Source: Pegoplata infirma | Lineage: Eukaryota > Arthropoda > Insecta > Diptera > Anthomyiidae | Length of the DNA: 64,000 nt | Assembly: GCA_963921195.1 (NCBI GenBank) | Contig: OY992538.1 | Span: 58,270,852 to 58,334,851 of the forward strand | Direction: 5' to 3' | Shown: one piece after another, positions 12,201 through 27,200 of the stretch | Layout of the letters: every line of letters begins with the position of its first letter | Position numbering within the stretch: position 1 is the first letter of the stretch | Notes under the pieces: generated by a model | Databases searched by the model: none | What the model was told of the DNA's origin: nothing | Seen by the model: the letters and a program-made list of their open reading frames with translations, nothing else | Position numbers and translations under genes: made by a program

Positions 12201-15200
12201 TAACGCATACATTATAAAATAAAAAATATATACAGCAATGTAAAAATATCATAAAATAAAAAAAAACACTTTTTTTCAAAATATGCGACAAAAATATGTA
12301 ATATAAGCACTATATGCAAAAATATGCATTAACAGCAAAATATGCAAAAATATGCACTAACAAATCAATGCCATTTTACTGCAAATTTCTTGATTCGCAA
12401 AGATATTTAGTTTCTGTTGCTCTCATACTGACGACAACAAATATGCATTTGCATAATAATCCGAACCCTACTCATTACATATTATTAAGTATTATTTATT
12501 GTTGCAAAAATTAATGAAATCATTAAATTATTAAAAAAAAAATTTTAATGATTAAAATTCTGGGGGGGGCTAAAATTATTCTGGGGGGGGGGGGGGGCTA
12601 AGCCCCCCCCAGACAGGGCTATCTACGCCTATGCTTACGATTTCCGTATGCGTTATAGATAGGCTGACCATTCGTACTGATTTGATCAGTACATGTACTG
12701 ATTTTTGATCACGTGTACTGATCAAAAAACGTTGTACTGATTTGTACTGATTTTTTAAAATATGTACTGATTGTACTGATTTTTGAACATTTCAATATAA
12801 AAAATAATTTTAATCGAAAATTCTGTACAAAAACTGGAATTTCCATAATATAAGTCGTGAGAGTTGTTTTTTATAACAAGTCTGAAAATGAGATAATTTA
12901 TAATGAATTTATTCTAAGGAGATTAGAATCGTGAATCAAGAAGTTCCTTAACGCAAAAATGAATCTAAGCATGAGGTTCTTTTGATCTTCCTAAATTTAT
13001 ATGAAAATGCGCACATAATCTTTGAGGTTTTCTGTGACGAAAAGTTCAATGGGCAGATGGATTTTTTATATTTTTAGAAAGATTTTGTAAATTGCAGAAA
13101 TCCAAATGGTTCTTGGGGTCAAGTTAGTTTAACCGACATTTTTTGAGTGTTGAAAAACATCGGTGTTTTCTCATAGAAAACATTTTTAGAGAGTTATTTC
13201 TAAAAAAAAAAAACATAAAAACTTGGGCGTACTGATTTAGGCTCAGAAAAAAATGGTCACCCTAGTTATAGAACTATGTTCCCAAATGGGGCGATTGTAT
13301 ATAACTTTATAAGGACACATTGACTTGCTCTTGTGTATTCCCGAGTAAAAATGTTGAAATATATTCTTATATATCACATCTTATCCGAGATTTGAATGAT
13401 CAGTACTGATCCGAGTAAGATCAGTACTGATCCGAAATTTGAAAGATCAGTACTGATCCGAAAAATGGATCGCTAAGATTATATCAGTTTTAATCGGACG
13501 GATACAATGTCATCCGAAAAATGGGTTTATATAATTAGATAAACCCATTTTTCGGATGAAATTGTGTCCGTCCGAATAAAACTGATCTAATCTTAGCAAT
13601 CCATTTTTCGGATCAGTACTGATCCGTCACATTTTTACTTGGGTTCTTTAAAAAAAAATAAATATTTGTATTCCTTTTTTCTTTTTGGTTCACTGTATTT
13701 TTAAACTTTTTTTTTATATTCTATGTCCGCATGTAAATGTTGTGGATTTTAAAAAAATTAACTTTAATATTTAAAATTCTTAACTAAAATATTTTATTTA
13801 AATTTTCTTCAAAATTTTGCACTTTCTTCTAATCTATGTTTTTTAATTAGTTTTATTGAAATTGTAATTTGATTTTATTTTTTTTTAATAATTATTTTTT
13901 TAGTTTTTGAATTATTTATAATTTTATGCTCGTACACCGCTAAAAGCCATTGTATGTATGCTGCCATTACATTATTTTTTTTTTTTGTAAATTTTTAATG
14001 TTTAAATTTTATATCATTTAATATTAAACAATTTAACTTTCTTTACACAAAATTTTATAAAATAAAAAAAAACAATATTCAAGATGATGAACCTGCTGCT
14101 GAGGCATTAATGAAACGTCGCCTTACTTTAGCTACTGAAGAAGAAGTCATACCGGAAAATGTAGACGAAGTTATGGAACCTTTGCCGGAAGATGGTGGTT
14201 AAAATTTTTGTTTATGGAAACTACTTCTTTTAATGCAGTTTTAATTAACGGGCCCGTTCTTAGTTATGGATGGCTATGACTGTCATAAGTTAATTTTTAT
14301 GATTGAACATAAAAATTGGGTTATGACAGTCACAGCCAGTAATAACTGTGAATAGGCCCGTAGTTCATTAAAACTGAAGATCCAGAAAATAGTTAAATTG
14401 AGGAAAGTTCAAGAACACCAAGAATGGAAAATACGAACGAAACCCGTGAATATTTGTGAAGTAAATTTTGAAAAAATATTACAATTTTAAATTAAACGGA
14501 CCTCGTGATTGAAAACACCGCCCGACAGCCAATATTAGACATGAACCGGATGATATACGTCTGAAAGTAGAGATCAAATGGAATAAAATTGCATTTACAG
14601 TTTTTCATTTCTTGGTCCTGTTTCCTTTTTAAAGGACTTTGAAGTTTTAAAAGATACATTTTGTAAAATATTTTTGAAATATTTGTACTTGTCCTAGGAT
14701 GCCACTTGTCATGACAAATGAAAGAGGAGGATCTCTCCTATTTTTTTAAATTTTTTATTTTGCCATATTAGGATAAAAGAATGTGAATAAAGTCATTTGA
14801 AAACTTTATTAAAATATTTTGTTGAAAATTTTGAAAATTTTTAATGATATTGAAGGATACATTTTTGAAAGGACGTAACGTACCTCCTTTTTTCTGATAC
14901 GTAAAAATAATAAAATAGGAAAATTAGGGAAGATCCTCTTCTTTTATTTGCTGTCACTAGTGGCAGTCTAGGACAAGTAAAAATATTAAAAAAATATTTT
15001 ATAAAATTTAATCCTTTAAAACTTTGAAGTCCTTTTAAAAGGAAACAGGATCACGAAAAGAAAAACTGTAAATGCAGTTTTACTACATTTAGTCTCTAGT
15101 TTCAAACCTATATTATCCAGTCCGTGTTTAACGACTTTTTTCATTTTTGTCGGACGGTGAAATCAGCCATCCAAATTTTTTTATCACGTTTAGTTTTCGT

Positions 15201-18200
15201 AATACGTTACAAGAGAGATCCAAAAAGTGCTTTATTGTAGGTTTTTTCGATGATCAAACACAAATATCTTTAAAATGGTACGTGATAGAAAAACTTTTAA
15301 GTCAGACTTGAAGCCAGGAGGTTAAAATATTTTTTAATCATGTATTACGTCTCAGGATAATGTTCAGATCTCGGTTGTGGTGATGTAGAATTTAACTCCC
15401 TCTGTGTTAAATTCCATATAAGGTCGCATGTTCTCCACTTCGGGTTCCCAAACATGGAAACGGATAGGTCACATAGAGCTTGACTCCATTCCCGACTCTA
15501 TCAGCAGGATTATTGAAAATTGTTTATTATTTTATTATCCACAATTCTTCCTGGCTTCGTTATTCAAGCCACACGACTCCTGAGGGCCAATACGTTGAGC
15601 TCTTCGCTGCGCACAACCATCTTGTGCAACTAGTGAGTGATCCAACACATATTCCGTGTGTTAAAGGGCAGTTTAATAATATTCTCGAACTTTGCCTGAC
15701 TTTGCACCTTGATAAGTACGAAGTAGATTTACTCTGCATCTCAGATCACCTTATCATTTCTGCATGCTTTTCATATTCGGCAATTCGTAGTGCTTCTCAG
15801 CTAGCTCCAAAACGCTCGGTATTTGTCAATTGAAAGCCTACACCATTTACAGATGTAATTTGCAAAAGATCAATTGTAATTTGCAAAAGATCAATTGTAA
15901 TTCGAAGATTCCATTTGAAATTCGAAAATTCCATTTGTTATTCGAAGTTTCTATTTGTAATTCAAAAATTCTATTTGTAATTCAAAGATTCTATTTGTAA
16001 TTTGAAGAATCTATTTGTAATTCGAAGATTCCATTTGTAATTCGAAGATTCCAATTTTAACTCGAAAAATGTCAATGGAAATTCAATTGATATTTTTCGA
16101 ATTACAATTGGAATCTTCGAATTACAATTGGAATCTTTGAATTACAATTGGAATCTTCGAATTACAAATAGAACCTTCGAATTTTACATAGAATCTTCGA
16201 ATTACAAATGGAATCTTTGAATTACAAATGGAATCTTCGAATAACAAGTAGAATCTTCGAATTACAATTGATATTTTAAGAATTACATCTGTAAATGGTG
16301 TAGCTGGGCTGAGCTTAATGATTTCATTCGACATTTAAGCACTTTTTCCTTGATGACAATGTCAACTCTGGCGATTTCAATGTCCACAATTTTTCCTGGC
16401 TTCGTTATTCCAGCCACACGGCTCCTGCTCAACTAGTCGATGATTCAACACATATTCCATGTGTTGAAGGACAGTTTCAAAATCTTCTAGACCTTTTCCT
16501 TCACTTTGCACCCTGATAAGTACGAAGTTGAGTTACTTGCGCCTCTCGTCAACTCGGATCATCTTATTATTTCTGCATCCTTTTCGTAGTGTTTCTCAGC
16601 CAGCCCCGAAACGCTCGGTATTTGTTTATGAAAAGCCTCGTTGGGCGAGCTCAATTTCAACTAAAAGCTCTATTTTCTTGATAAAAATGTCAACGCTGCT
16701 GCAGAAATGATTGTAATAACGCTGGAAATGAAATCATTTATTCCATCTAAGCGTATTTCGATACAATCAAAACATAAGTGTTGGTCTAATCAAACGTTAA
16801 TAAGTGCATTCACATCCAGATAGGATGCGTTCAATAGACTGCGGAATGACAAGATCACAGTTACTGCCAGAGTACTCAGACGTGAAAAGCTTCTTTACGA
16901 ATAGCGTCTGCGGACTATGCTGCTCGCGGAGTAGCAAGCCTTTTTGGTCTATTGTTAGAAGAGTAAAGAATAATGCTAGTTCGTCTATAAGGAATGATCA
17001 ATTATTCACTGATCCAGTTAATAAAGCTAATCTCTTCGCTGTTAACTTTGCAAGGAACTCATACTTGCCGGTTAGCAGTCAACCACTGCCCAAAATTAAA
17101 GTAGTATCCTATACTTAGCCCAAGATATTTTTCGGACTCGTGCAGTAAAAATGGTTTTTTATGATTTCAACGTAAAAAAGGCTCCGGGGCGGGTGATATT
17201 ACGGCAATGTTCCTGAAGTAGTCTGCTTTGTTGTCTCGTCTTTTTTCGACATTATTTAGCTACTCGTACCGGGTAGGAGTTTTTCCCTTTCGTAGAAGTC
17301 GTTTAACGCAAGAACTGCTAACGTTTCTTTCGGAATGTTGAAGACGTTCTATTCATCAATTTGGTGAAAGCAAAGTGGTTGCTCTAAATATTTCCAAGGC
17401 GTTTTATCGTATGTGGCACGGTGAACACGTTTCCAAGCTTACTGCGTTTGGTGTCGGTAGTGATTTCTCTCGATTTATATCGAGCTTTCTCAGAAACCGT
17501 ACTATACGTGATGTAATAGATAGGGTACTCGCAAGGTTCTGTTCGTTCTCCTACACTTTTTCCTAACGACCTTCTTAGTCAAACTTCCAATCCTATACAT
17601 TCTTTTGCAGATGCCAGCAACATTTGTCATTCATTTTCCTTTGACCATAGACCAAGACCTACTGAGGTTGAATCTATTGGGCAGAATGTCTGGGTCTGAT
17701 GAAACGTCATCTTAAGTATTTGGGGCAACGATTTTTTATGACCTGGATTGCCTATACAGTGTCCCATTGACATCTCTAGCAGAATATCTTAAAGAATCGG
17801 TGTGGTTTTAGAGGTAGAGGGGAGTAGGGAAATAACTTTAGGGGAATCACAATGGGCCTTTTGGCCTCTGAGTGAACTCTCCAAATTGGCGGACGCCCAT
17901 CCAACCTAACCTAACCATTAGGCAGAACATAAATGACACACTCAATTATGACCTTTCAGCGATCTCTGAGTGAGGTCTTGCGAATACGGTCGATTTTAAT
18001 GCTCGTAAGGCCCGATACTGTATGTTGACCCACAGACTAGATCTAGGCATGAAAATTTATTGTGATGTTCTTTGCATTCAAGTGTATTTTTTTCTTAAAT
18101 CGGTACAAGAATTTATTCACTCCGTCTGATCTCCTCACTATTTATACCGCCAAGGTCTATCATCAATGACAGTAGGGTATCCAGCTCTATGGAGCATCGT

Positions 18201-21200
18201 CGGAATGTGCGTTGTGCGTCATTGTTCTTTCGATATTACCACCGTAAGTGCTTAGCTGAGATGGGCGAAATCATCCCTGTGACACGGGTGCATGCCCGTA
18301 GTACTAGCCTTTCCAGCAGATCACATCCGTTCGCTGTCGACTGTAAAATGTCTCGCACAACGCATTACAGAGAAAACTCGTTTTACGGGCGAACTAGCCG
18401 CATGTGGAATAAACTCCCGGCAGAATAATTTACTCAAACACTACTCCCTCCTTCCTGTTCCTCAAAACCTATTTTCCTAATACCAACAGAATGCATTGCA
18501 TTAGTAGGAGGCATCCCCTGTTCGTTGTCGACTGTCCAATGTCTCGCACAACGCATAACAGAGAAAATTCGTTTCACGGCCGAACTAGCCGTATGTGGAA
18601 TAAACTCCCGGCAGAAGTCTTCCCAGTCAGCTGTAATTTAGAAAAATTCCAAGTCCACAAACACTACTTCCTCCTTCCTGTTCCTCAAAACCTATTTTCC
18701 TAATACCAACACATTGCATTGCATTAGTTGGAGGCATCCCCTGAGTGTTGGCTCAAAATAAAAAAAATAAATGTATAAACTCTAAAATAACGAATTACAA
18801 TTGAGAACCGATTTCTAAAAAATATTTTCAACTTTCGTATTCTTGAACTTTCCTCATTTACATAAAAAAAAATTCTTACAAATTCAATAATACTCGTACT
18901 TTCAAAAAAAAAAACTCAAAACTTTCTTAAGATTATTCCGAGGAAGAAATCGAAATTGAGGAAGAAATTGAATACATCGAAGAAGATTATGATGAGCCCA
19001 GAGCAGAAGAAAATCAAGTTGATGCAGGTGACAATGATTATATGCCAGAGACTTTTGAACAACTAAATGCTATGTATAGATCAAAAGTTTATGCAGATGA
19101 TACAGAACAAAAGGTCATGGAAACAAAGTCATCATCAAAACCAGAAACATATTCGTATCAATCACCCTATTCATCACCTATAAACAATACTAACAACAAT
19201 AATAATAAAAATAGAAATAACTCAAACAAAAGCTCGCAACAAGAAGCAACTCCCACACAAAAAACTTTTAGCAATACACAAAATCAAACTGCAGCAGCTA
19301 AACCGCCAGCTAGATTTGAGGCACCACCACCGCCACCATTAGTGGAAGCTAAAATTGATTTTCAACAAAAGTATTCACCACCCAAAGAGGACATTGCAAA
19401 CGCTGACGCCTTGAAACCGGTCAAAAAAGATGTTACTTATGATATGGACTATGGACGAGAAGATGATACGCCGAAAAAGGATCAGGATACCAAAAAAGAA
19501 GTAACTTATGATATGGATTATCAACCCGATGAAGAAGATATCGATTATGATGAAGATGATATCTATGACGATGAAGAAGGTCATGGTGATGATTCAGAAG
19601 ATTTAGACGATGATGATGACGAGGATTTATTAGATGACGAAGATGTTGAAGAAGGCGATGATGTTTCCGATGTTGATGATGCCGAATTGATGAGTCGATT
19701 AGAGGCAAAATATGGCAAATTGCCAGCTAAAGAATTTGAAAGTGATGAAGATCCTGATGATCCCACTTGGACACGTAATTACTAAAAATAATACAATGAC
19801 CCTTAAATTAGTACACCAACTCAGTGTTGTATTTAGAAATCAAACACTAAACATTTATTTATAATTGGCAAAAATCAAAAAAAAAAGAAACTTTCCAAAA
19901 AAATTTAAAAAAAATCGTTAAACATCATACATAAATTACACTCTAGGATAGTTTTTAAGTTAAATATAGTAAGTTTTAAAATTAAGTATAATTCGTATAT
20001 TTTAAGTATATGGAGTGGAGATTTTTAAAAGCATTTAAGATGGCAACCCTTGCATAAAATTTTTTTTTTTTTAAATTTGAAAGCATTAAGGTGAATTCAC
20101 AACAGGGATGTTAAAGTTGGTACAATTGTACTTTTTTTGGTACATTTTGACCTTCAAAAGTACCGTGGTACAATTTTAAAAATTTCAATTTCTTTATAAC
20201 TCATTGAAATATCGGTAAAAGACCCCAACATTTTCTTTTTTGTTGTGTAGACAAGATTTAGTACAACCGAATTTACAATTTCAATTGTTTTAGTTAAGTT
20301 TTTATTACTTTAAAAAAATGGTACCGTGAGGGTCCAAAAAGTACAATTTTTTTGAAAGTTGGTACAAAATTGAAAACCCCATTTAACATCCCTGATTCCC
20401 AATGACAGAGTACTGTGTGCCAGACAGTGGATTTTGTTCGTTTCTCTTTCGCACTTACACATTTTTTGTATAATGTCGTCTATATTTTTAGAGATGGTAC
20501 TCTGTAGTACAGAGTACTCCGACATTGTGTCGGAGCCTTTAAATTTAAATTGATCTATCTATTAGGGCGTCCCGTCAAATTTTAAATTTTAAATTTCATG
20601 TCCTAATACCTGCCAAACAATGGCCACTTTAGAGTTGATTGTGGGAAAATTTATGAAAAAATTTTGCAAGGTCATCTTCAGTTGGCAACCAGCGGTCAAA
20701 GTTGGAAAAATTACGTATTTCGAACAAAATTCATGTCCGAATTTTTTTGACCAAGTCCAAAAATAATTTTTATGTTTAAAAATGAGCATCTGTGAACCAA
20801 AATCGCGGTTTTGGAATTTTTAAAATATTTTTCTGATTAATTGAATAATTTTTCAATCACACATTTTTTCGATTTTGATCAAAAATTTGATAAATTTTTT
20901 ATTTATAATCAATCAAAATAATGATTGATTTAACGAATGAATTGTAAATTCAAAATTATGTTTTAGTGTTGCCAACAATAAAAAAATAACACTCGATTAT
21001 TTGCTATATTTTTGAATTAATGTATTCAAATAAATTACAGCGAAAAAAATCTGGTATGTTGAAATTTGTAATTCGACAGTTAAGGAAAATAACAAAAATT
21101 TTAATCAAAACATTGATTGACTTTTAAATTTTGTTGGTCAATAGATTTAATTAAGAATGTTTAGCTAATAATTTTTTGTGTGTAAATTTCTTTTGTGTTC

Positions 21201-24200
21201 ATAAATCATCGATCCAAAGTTTTTCAGAATCGGACCAATTTTACTTCTAGTCTCCATATAACACACCTTCCCGATAATTACATAAATCTCACAACACACA
21301 TAAAAATGGGAGATATTTCATCAAAATTTTGTTTGTAGATGTTTTACGTGTACTTAAAAAATCTTTTGGTAATTGGATATTTTTTAGACTTACAAGGGAA
21401 GTCTCCCTGGTGTCACCCTCCGATCTTCATGAAATTTGGATATGTTGTTAAGAACGAAAATTAATTCGACACGTATTTTTTTTTAGCGGCCCAAACTTAT
21501 TTTTAGGGGGGTCGATTTGTATGGGGGGAAATTGACCTTTTTCAGTTTTTTACGATTTACGCCTATTTAAACAAAATTAATATAGGCATGTGTGGTATCA
21601 GATTAAAGGTATTAAAAAAATACCTATCTCGTGGTGCTAACAACGGCCCAAAGAAGTTAATATTTTTTGACTTATTAACAAAAATGCCCTAAAATTTTGG
21701 TATTTTACACAATATGACGAAAAGTTGTGCATGTTTGGACACGTTCTTAGCACAAGTAGATAGGTTTTCCAAAGTCCTTTCATTTGGTATGTAACATGAT
21801 TAGGTTTCTTTGTATAATATAGGAGATAAACGAAAAAAACTGAAAAATGGTCTTGTCTTCCCCCCTCCTTTTTACCCCCTAAATATGAATTTGGGCCGCT
21901 AAAAAAAAATATATGTCCCTTTATTTTTTCTGCTTTACAAAATTAAACCAATGCCATAAAGGTCCGCGGGTGACACTAGGGAGACTTCCCTTCTTAGTTC
22001 CCATATAAGCTTTGCCAAATATTCAGTTAAATTCAGTTGGCAACAAAAGGAAGCATATTTTTCTCAAATTTGGGTTGTGTGTGTTTTCTAATTAAACATT
22101 TAACAAAAAATAGATTTAGTCGGTCCATGGTTGGACTTGTGCCCCATTTTCCAGAAATAATAGTGTCGGTCTTGATCGACTATAATTTTCTTACTTGTTT
22201 TTTTTTCGCTTTAATGCATTTTATACGGAAAGGAATAAAACCTATCTGAAACGAAATGAAACTGGAAACGAAATGGAATACAACGGGGAACGAAATGGAA
22301 TGATACCGGGAACAAAATGGAACGATTTATTTTTTTAATTTTTTACTCAACATTTTAGTTTACCCAAATTTTTTTCACTCAATATTTTTTTTTCATTCAA
22401 AACTTTCAGTGATTTTTTTCACTCATAGTTTTATACCCTCCACTTAGTAATAGAGGGTATATATAAGTTTGTCATTCCGTTTGTAACTCATCGAAATATC
22501 GGTCTATGACCCCATAACGTATATTAAATTGATCAGTGATCGATTTTAAGACATTTTAGCGATGTCCGTCTGTCTGAGGAAGTGGTCAAAATACTACACG
22601 AAGATGACTGAAATTTAACATATTTACTGAAAGTTCTCCCGAGAAGTTTAATATTGCATTTGAGCAATATCGGTTCAGCGGTTCAAAAGTTATGAACGAA
22701 AATGTAAGGACACCTAAAAAATTTTGGTGCATTCAATATAACCTAAAAATATAAAATGCTTTAATTCGGCTTCTGGTTGAAATATGTGAACATAATTAAA
22801 CACCGAATGGTATTTTAACAAGTGCGAACATATTTTTTGACAATATAAAAAAAATCGCGGATTTTTTTTTACCAACATATTTTTTGACGGAATTTTTTTT
22901 CTAAAAATATTTTTTTTTTCAAAAGTAATTTCCTTTTTAAATAAAGTTTTTTGCAATAATCTTTTTTACATTGTGAAGGGTATCAATACATTCGGGAAGG
23001 CCGAATTTAACTTTTTAAAATTTTTAAAATTCTAAAATTTTTCAATAAATCCGACACCCCCAATTTTTTCCACCATATTTTTGTATTTGACCAAATTTTA
23101 TTTAATTAAAAAATTTTTACAAAATTTTTTTTTTTTTTTTTTCAAATTATTTTGTTTTATCAAATTTGTTTTTTTAAAAAGTTCCGCTCAATAATTTTTT
23201 TTAATATTAACATGTAAATTCGGCAAGTCCGAATTTTGCTTTTTTAGAGTACGAAAAGAAAAACCACGGCACGGGAGACGGTCTCAAATTGGGATAAGCC
23301 ACCTTAAGAAATTAAAACAAATTTGTTTTCATGCAGGCCACCAGTTTTATCTGCCTATTTGTATGAAAAATATCGTGCCGTGCTACACCATTTCCAGTTG
23401 TATTTTAAATGTATTCAATTGTCGTTTAAAATTTTACAAATGTATTTTAAAATTATCCAAATGTATTTTAAAATTGTCCAAATGTATTTTAAGATTGTCC
23501 AAATGTATTTTAAAATTGTCCAAATATATTTTAAAATTGTCCAAATGTATTTTAAAACTGTCCAAATGTATTTTAAAATTGTCCACATGTATTTTAAAAT
23601 TGTCCAAATGTATTTTAAAACTGTCCAAATGTATTTTAAAATTATCTAAATATATTTTAAAATTGTCCACATGTATTTTAAAACTGTCCAAATTTTTTTT
23701 TAGAATTGTCGGAATGTATTTTAAAATTTTCCAAATGTACACATTTTAAAATACATTTGAAAAAATACATTTCGACAATTCTAAAATACATTTGGACACT
23801 TTTAAAATACATTTAGATTTAAAATCAATTTGGACAATTTTAAAATAAATTTAGAAATTTTTAAAATACATTTGAAAAATTTTAAAAATACTTTTGGACA
23901 ATTTTAAAATACATTTGGATAATTTTGAAATACATTTGGAAAAATTTAAACTACAATTGGATACTTTTAAAATATATTTGGACACTTTTAAAATATATGT
24001 ATTTAGACAATTTTAAAATATATTTGGACAATTTTAAAATACATTTGGAGGGTTTTAAAATTAATTTGAACAAATTTAAAATATATTTGGACAATTTTAA
24101 AATACATTTGGACAATTTTAAAATTAATTTTTACAATTTTAAAATACATTTGGAAAATTTTAAAATACATTTGTAAAATTTTAAAATACAATTGGAAATG

Positions 24201-27200
24201 TTGTAGTCCGGGTAAAACTATAATTTGATTTTAACGGTTTTGTCTAGGGTTGCCAGATGTTTTTTTGTATTATTTGTAATTTTAAAATTTTAAAATAAAA
24301 TTTCCTCTAACTTAAATATTTTCTTTTACAACAGAAATAAAACCAAAAACCGGTGGTGGTCCACAATCATATGAAGATGATGATGCAGATTTATTTGAAC
24401 AAGAATTGCGAAGAGCCAATGATGAAATGATGCGAGAGGTAATTATTACTTGAAAAAATAAAATTTCAGAAATTTTTACTAAAAATATAATTTTTACTTT
24501 CTCTTATTATCTCAGTTTAACTATCACTAAATTTATCCTCCCCTTTTTAAAAAAATAAAAAACCTAATGCATAGCTTTAAATTCTTTTTTAATGCGTTTT
24601 TTTTTAAATACGAAACATTTTAAATAGATTTTAAGAATTTTGTTTTAAAAATTTTAATAAAAAAACACACATTTTTTATAATTTTTCAAAAAAATACCTA
24701 CTTCCTTTAAAAAAACACAAGCATGTGATGATTTAACTTGAGTTTTTATTTAATTTTAAAAATAAGTGTTGCATTTTGTTTTCCAAAAACCAAAATTAAC
24801 TTGATATTTATAAATAAAATTAATTAAAATTTCAATTAATATTTCAATACACCCACTTAAATTGAAATATTACAAAAACTGGAATTTTTTAAAAATTTTA
24901 TAAATATTGATTTAATTTTAAAACATTTTTTTTACTAACTTCAATGCATTTTAATTTCATTAAATTTATTTCGCCCTAACAAGAATAATGCTTTTTTATA
25001 CAATTTGTGTTATTTTTTATTATTTTGGACTGCTGTTTTTTGTGCTTTTTATCCCTTAATAATAATACCTTGCCACTTAAATCCTATCCCTATATAATTT
25101 CCCCTCTCTAAAGCATTATGCCGAAGCTTTGAAATCCTTCGATCAATTAATACAAAAATATCCCACCGAACCACAAACGTATTTGGGCAAAGCCCAAACC
25201 ATGGACCATTATGCTGAACACCAGAAAAGTAATCGTCTTTTGAAAGAAGCCATTGAATATTATAAAATTTATTTGGATTTTAAAGTTCAAAATGATGAGA
25301 ATCTACAGGAATATCGATCGGCTGCCGAACGATGTTTAGAAAGAATGAGATTTTTGGGTAAGTGAAAAAAGATAGATTTTGATATACAAATTTGGAAATT
25401 GAGAAACGATCAATCAAGTTTAAAAAACATTACTTAAAATCGGGGTTGGCAACCGATACCACCTTGAATAACGGTATTTGGCTACTGTACCGCAACCAAT
25501 AAAGATATGGACATTTTCAAAAGCGATTATGAAAGCTGATGAAATTTCTAGTATTTTAAATGTGTCACTTCGTGTTTTTTAAAAAAAGTCTAAAAATTTC
25601 ATTCCGCCGACCCTTTTGTAGAGCTTGAGACAATCTTTCATTTAAAACTAATTTGAGGCAAATTCGATCATCTTAACCCGTGGCGCCCTTCGATCAAAGT
25701 TTTGGACTTTTAGAAAATTTCCACCAAAATTTTGGATTTTTGAAAATGAAAAAAATAAAAAAAAAAATATATATGCGATACATTATTTTTATTAATCAAA
25801 AAAATTTTAAAATCGGTCGAACGGTTTTCCAGATATCGCCATTTAAAATTTGTCAAAAAATTGCAAAATGGGGGGTTTTTTTCCAACTTTTAAGATTTTT
25901 TTTTTAAAAAAACTCTAAAAATTTCTTTATTTTAACCCTTTTATAGAGCTTTATGCAATCTTTCATTTAAGCTTAATTGGAGCCAAATCCGATCATTTTA
26001 ACCCGTGGCACCCTTCGATCAAAGTTTAGGGTTTGTGGTAAAAAGTTTCTAAAAAGCCAAAACTTTGATCGATGGGCGCCACGGCTTAAAATGATCCGAT
26101 TTGGCTCAAATTAGTTTTAAATGAAAGATTGTCTCAAGATCTACAAAAGGGTCGGCGGAATGAAATTTTTAGACTTTCTTGATATTCGTGTTTAGCGCAT
26201 CGAAATTTACAAATATGATGTGTCGAAAGATAAATTTTTTTTTAATTTTATTTTTCAAATTTTTTCAAAAATCCAAAACTTTGACCGCCGGGCGCCACGG
26301 GTTAATTTTATCCGATTGACCTCAAATTTGTACCACATAAGTTTTAGAGCTAGGACAATAAAAATATGCCCGGACACTTGGGAAAATCGAAAGATGACAA
26401 AAAAATGTCAGTCTACTGTACTTACAAGTAAGTAGTTCAATGGGCACCCACCAATTGTCCTGAAACTTTAATATGGGAAAGAGGGGAGAAAAATTAAAGC
26501 TACTTTTTTTTTAGCCCAGTCTCCCATTTAGCGTGTCAAAGGGGACGGAAAACGGTAAATTTTACAGTTTTTTGAGGATTTTTCACAATTTTTTTTAATT
26601 TGGTTTTTTCCGAAATACCATATTTTTTTATAAGGTGGCAACCCTTTTTATACCCTACACCATTCTGTGGTACATAATGAGTTTGTGCTGATGTTTGCAA
26701 CTACCCAAAATATTGGTCTTAGGCCCACTTTTAAGTATATCGATCGACGCAGAATCAGTTTTTTTGTCGATACGTCAGTCTATCTGTCCATGTAAACGGT
26801 GTAAACACGCTACAAGTCGAAATTTTTAATTATTTGACTTAAAAATTGCAACTTAAGCCTCTGTTGGCCAAGGACGAACCCTATTAAAATTGGACCGCTT
26901 TAATTTTGGCTCAAATGACTCTAATAACCGTATTATAAAAGATATCCTTTTAAAATTTGGCAGGTAAACGTGTTTTGTATTCGTAAATCACCATTCCGGA
27001 TTTAAAAGGAATTGGACCAGTTCTTCTTGTAGCTCCCATACAAACCGCCCTGCCGATATTTACATAAATCTCTCAAATTTTATGAAAATAGAAAATATTT
27101 AATTATAATTTTGTGTGTTTAACGCGTACTTTAATAACCTTATCAAATCTGATTATAATCAGACCATTTTTGGACTTTAGGCCCCATATGAAAATTTCGC

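Larger units (their letters stand above)
10769..12470. mobile_element. hAT-like element (second layer), TSD CTCATTAC
   Basis: The TIRs are TAGGGTTCGGA and TCCGAACCCTA; the duplication CTCATTAC is at 10761-10768 and 12471-12478. Subterminal regions carry repeated TATGCA motifs on both sides. Confidence 0.92.
10299..12633. mobile_element. hAT-like element (outer layer of nest), TSD CTTACGAT
   Basis: The TIRs are CATTGGCGTAGG and CTACGCCTATG, with G/C runs just inside. The 8-bp duplication CTTACGAT is at 10291-10298 and 12634-12641. Its interior holds the element at 10769-12470. Confidence 0.9.

Noticed and set aside
19375..19766. Three minus-strand frames
   Set aside because: Antisense shadows of the low-complexity acidic exon of Asph.
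23323..24191. Open frames on both strands with 7-residue repeats (for example KIVQMYF, DNFKIHL)
   Set aside because: They arise because the 21-bp foldback repeat is a multiple of three; every frame gives similar peptides and both strands are open.
24246..24262. Orphan hAT-like end TAGGGTTGCCAGATG
   Set aside because: No matching inverted end or octamer duplication found nearby.
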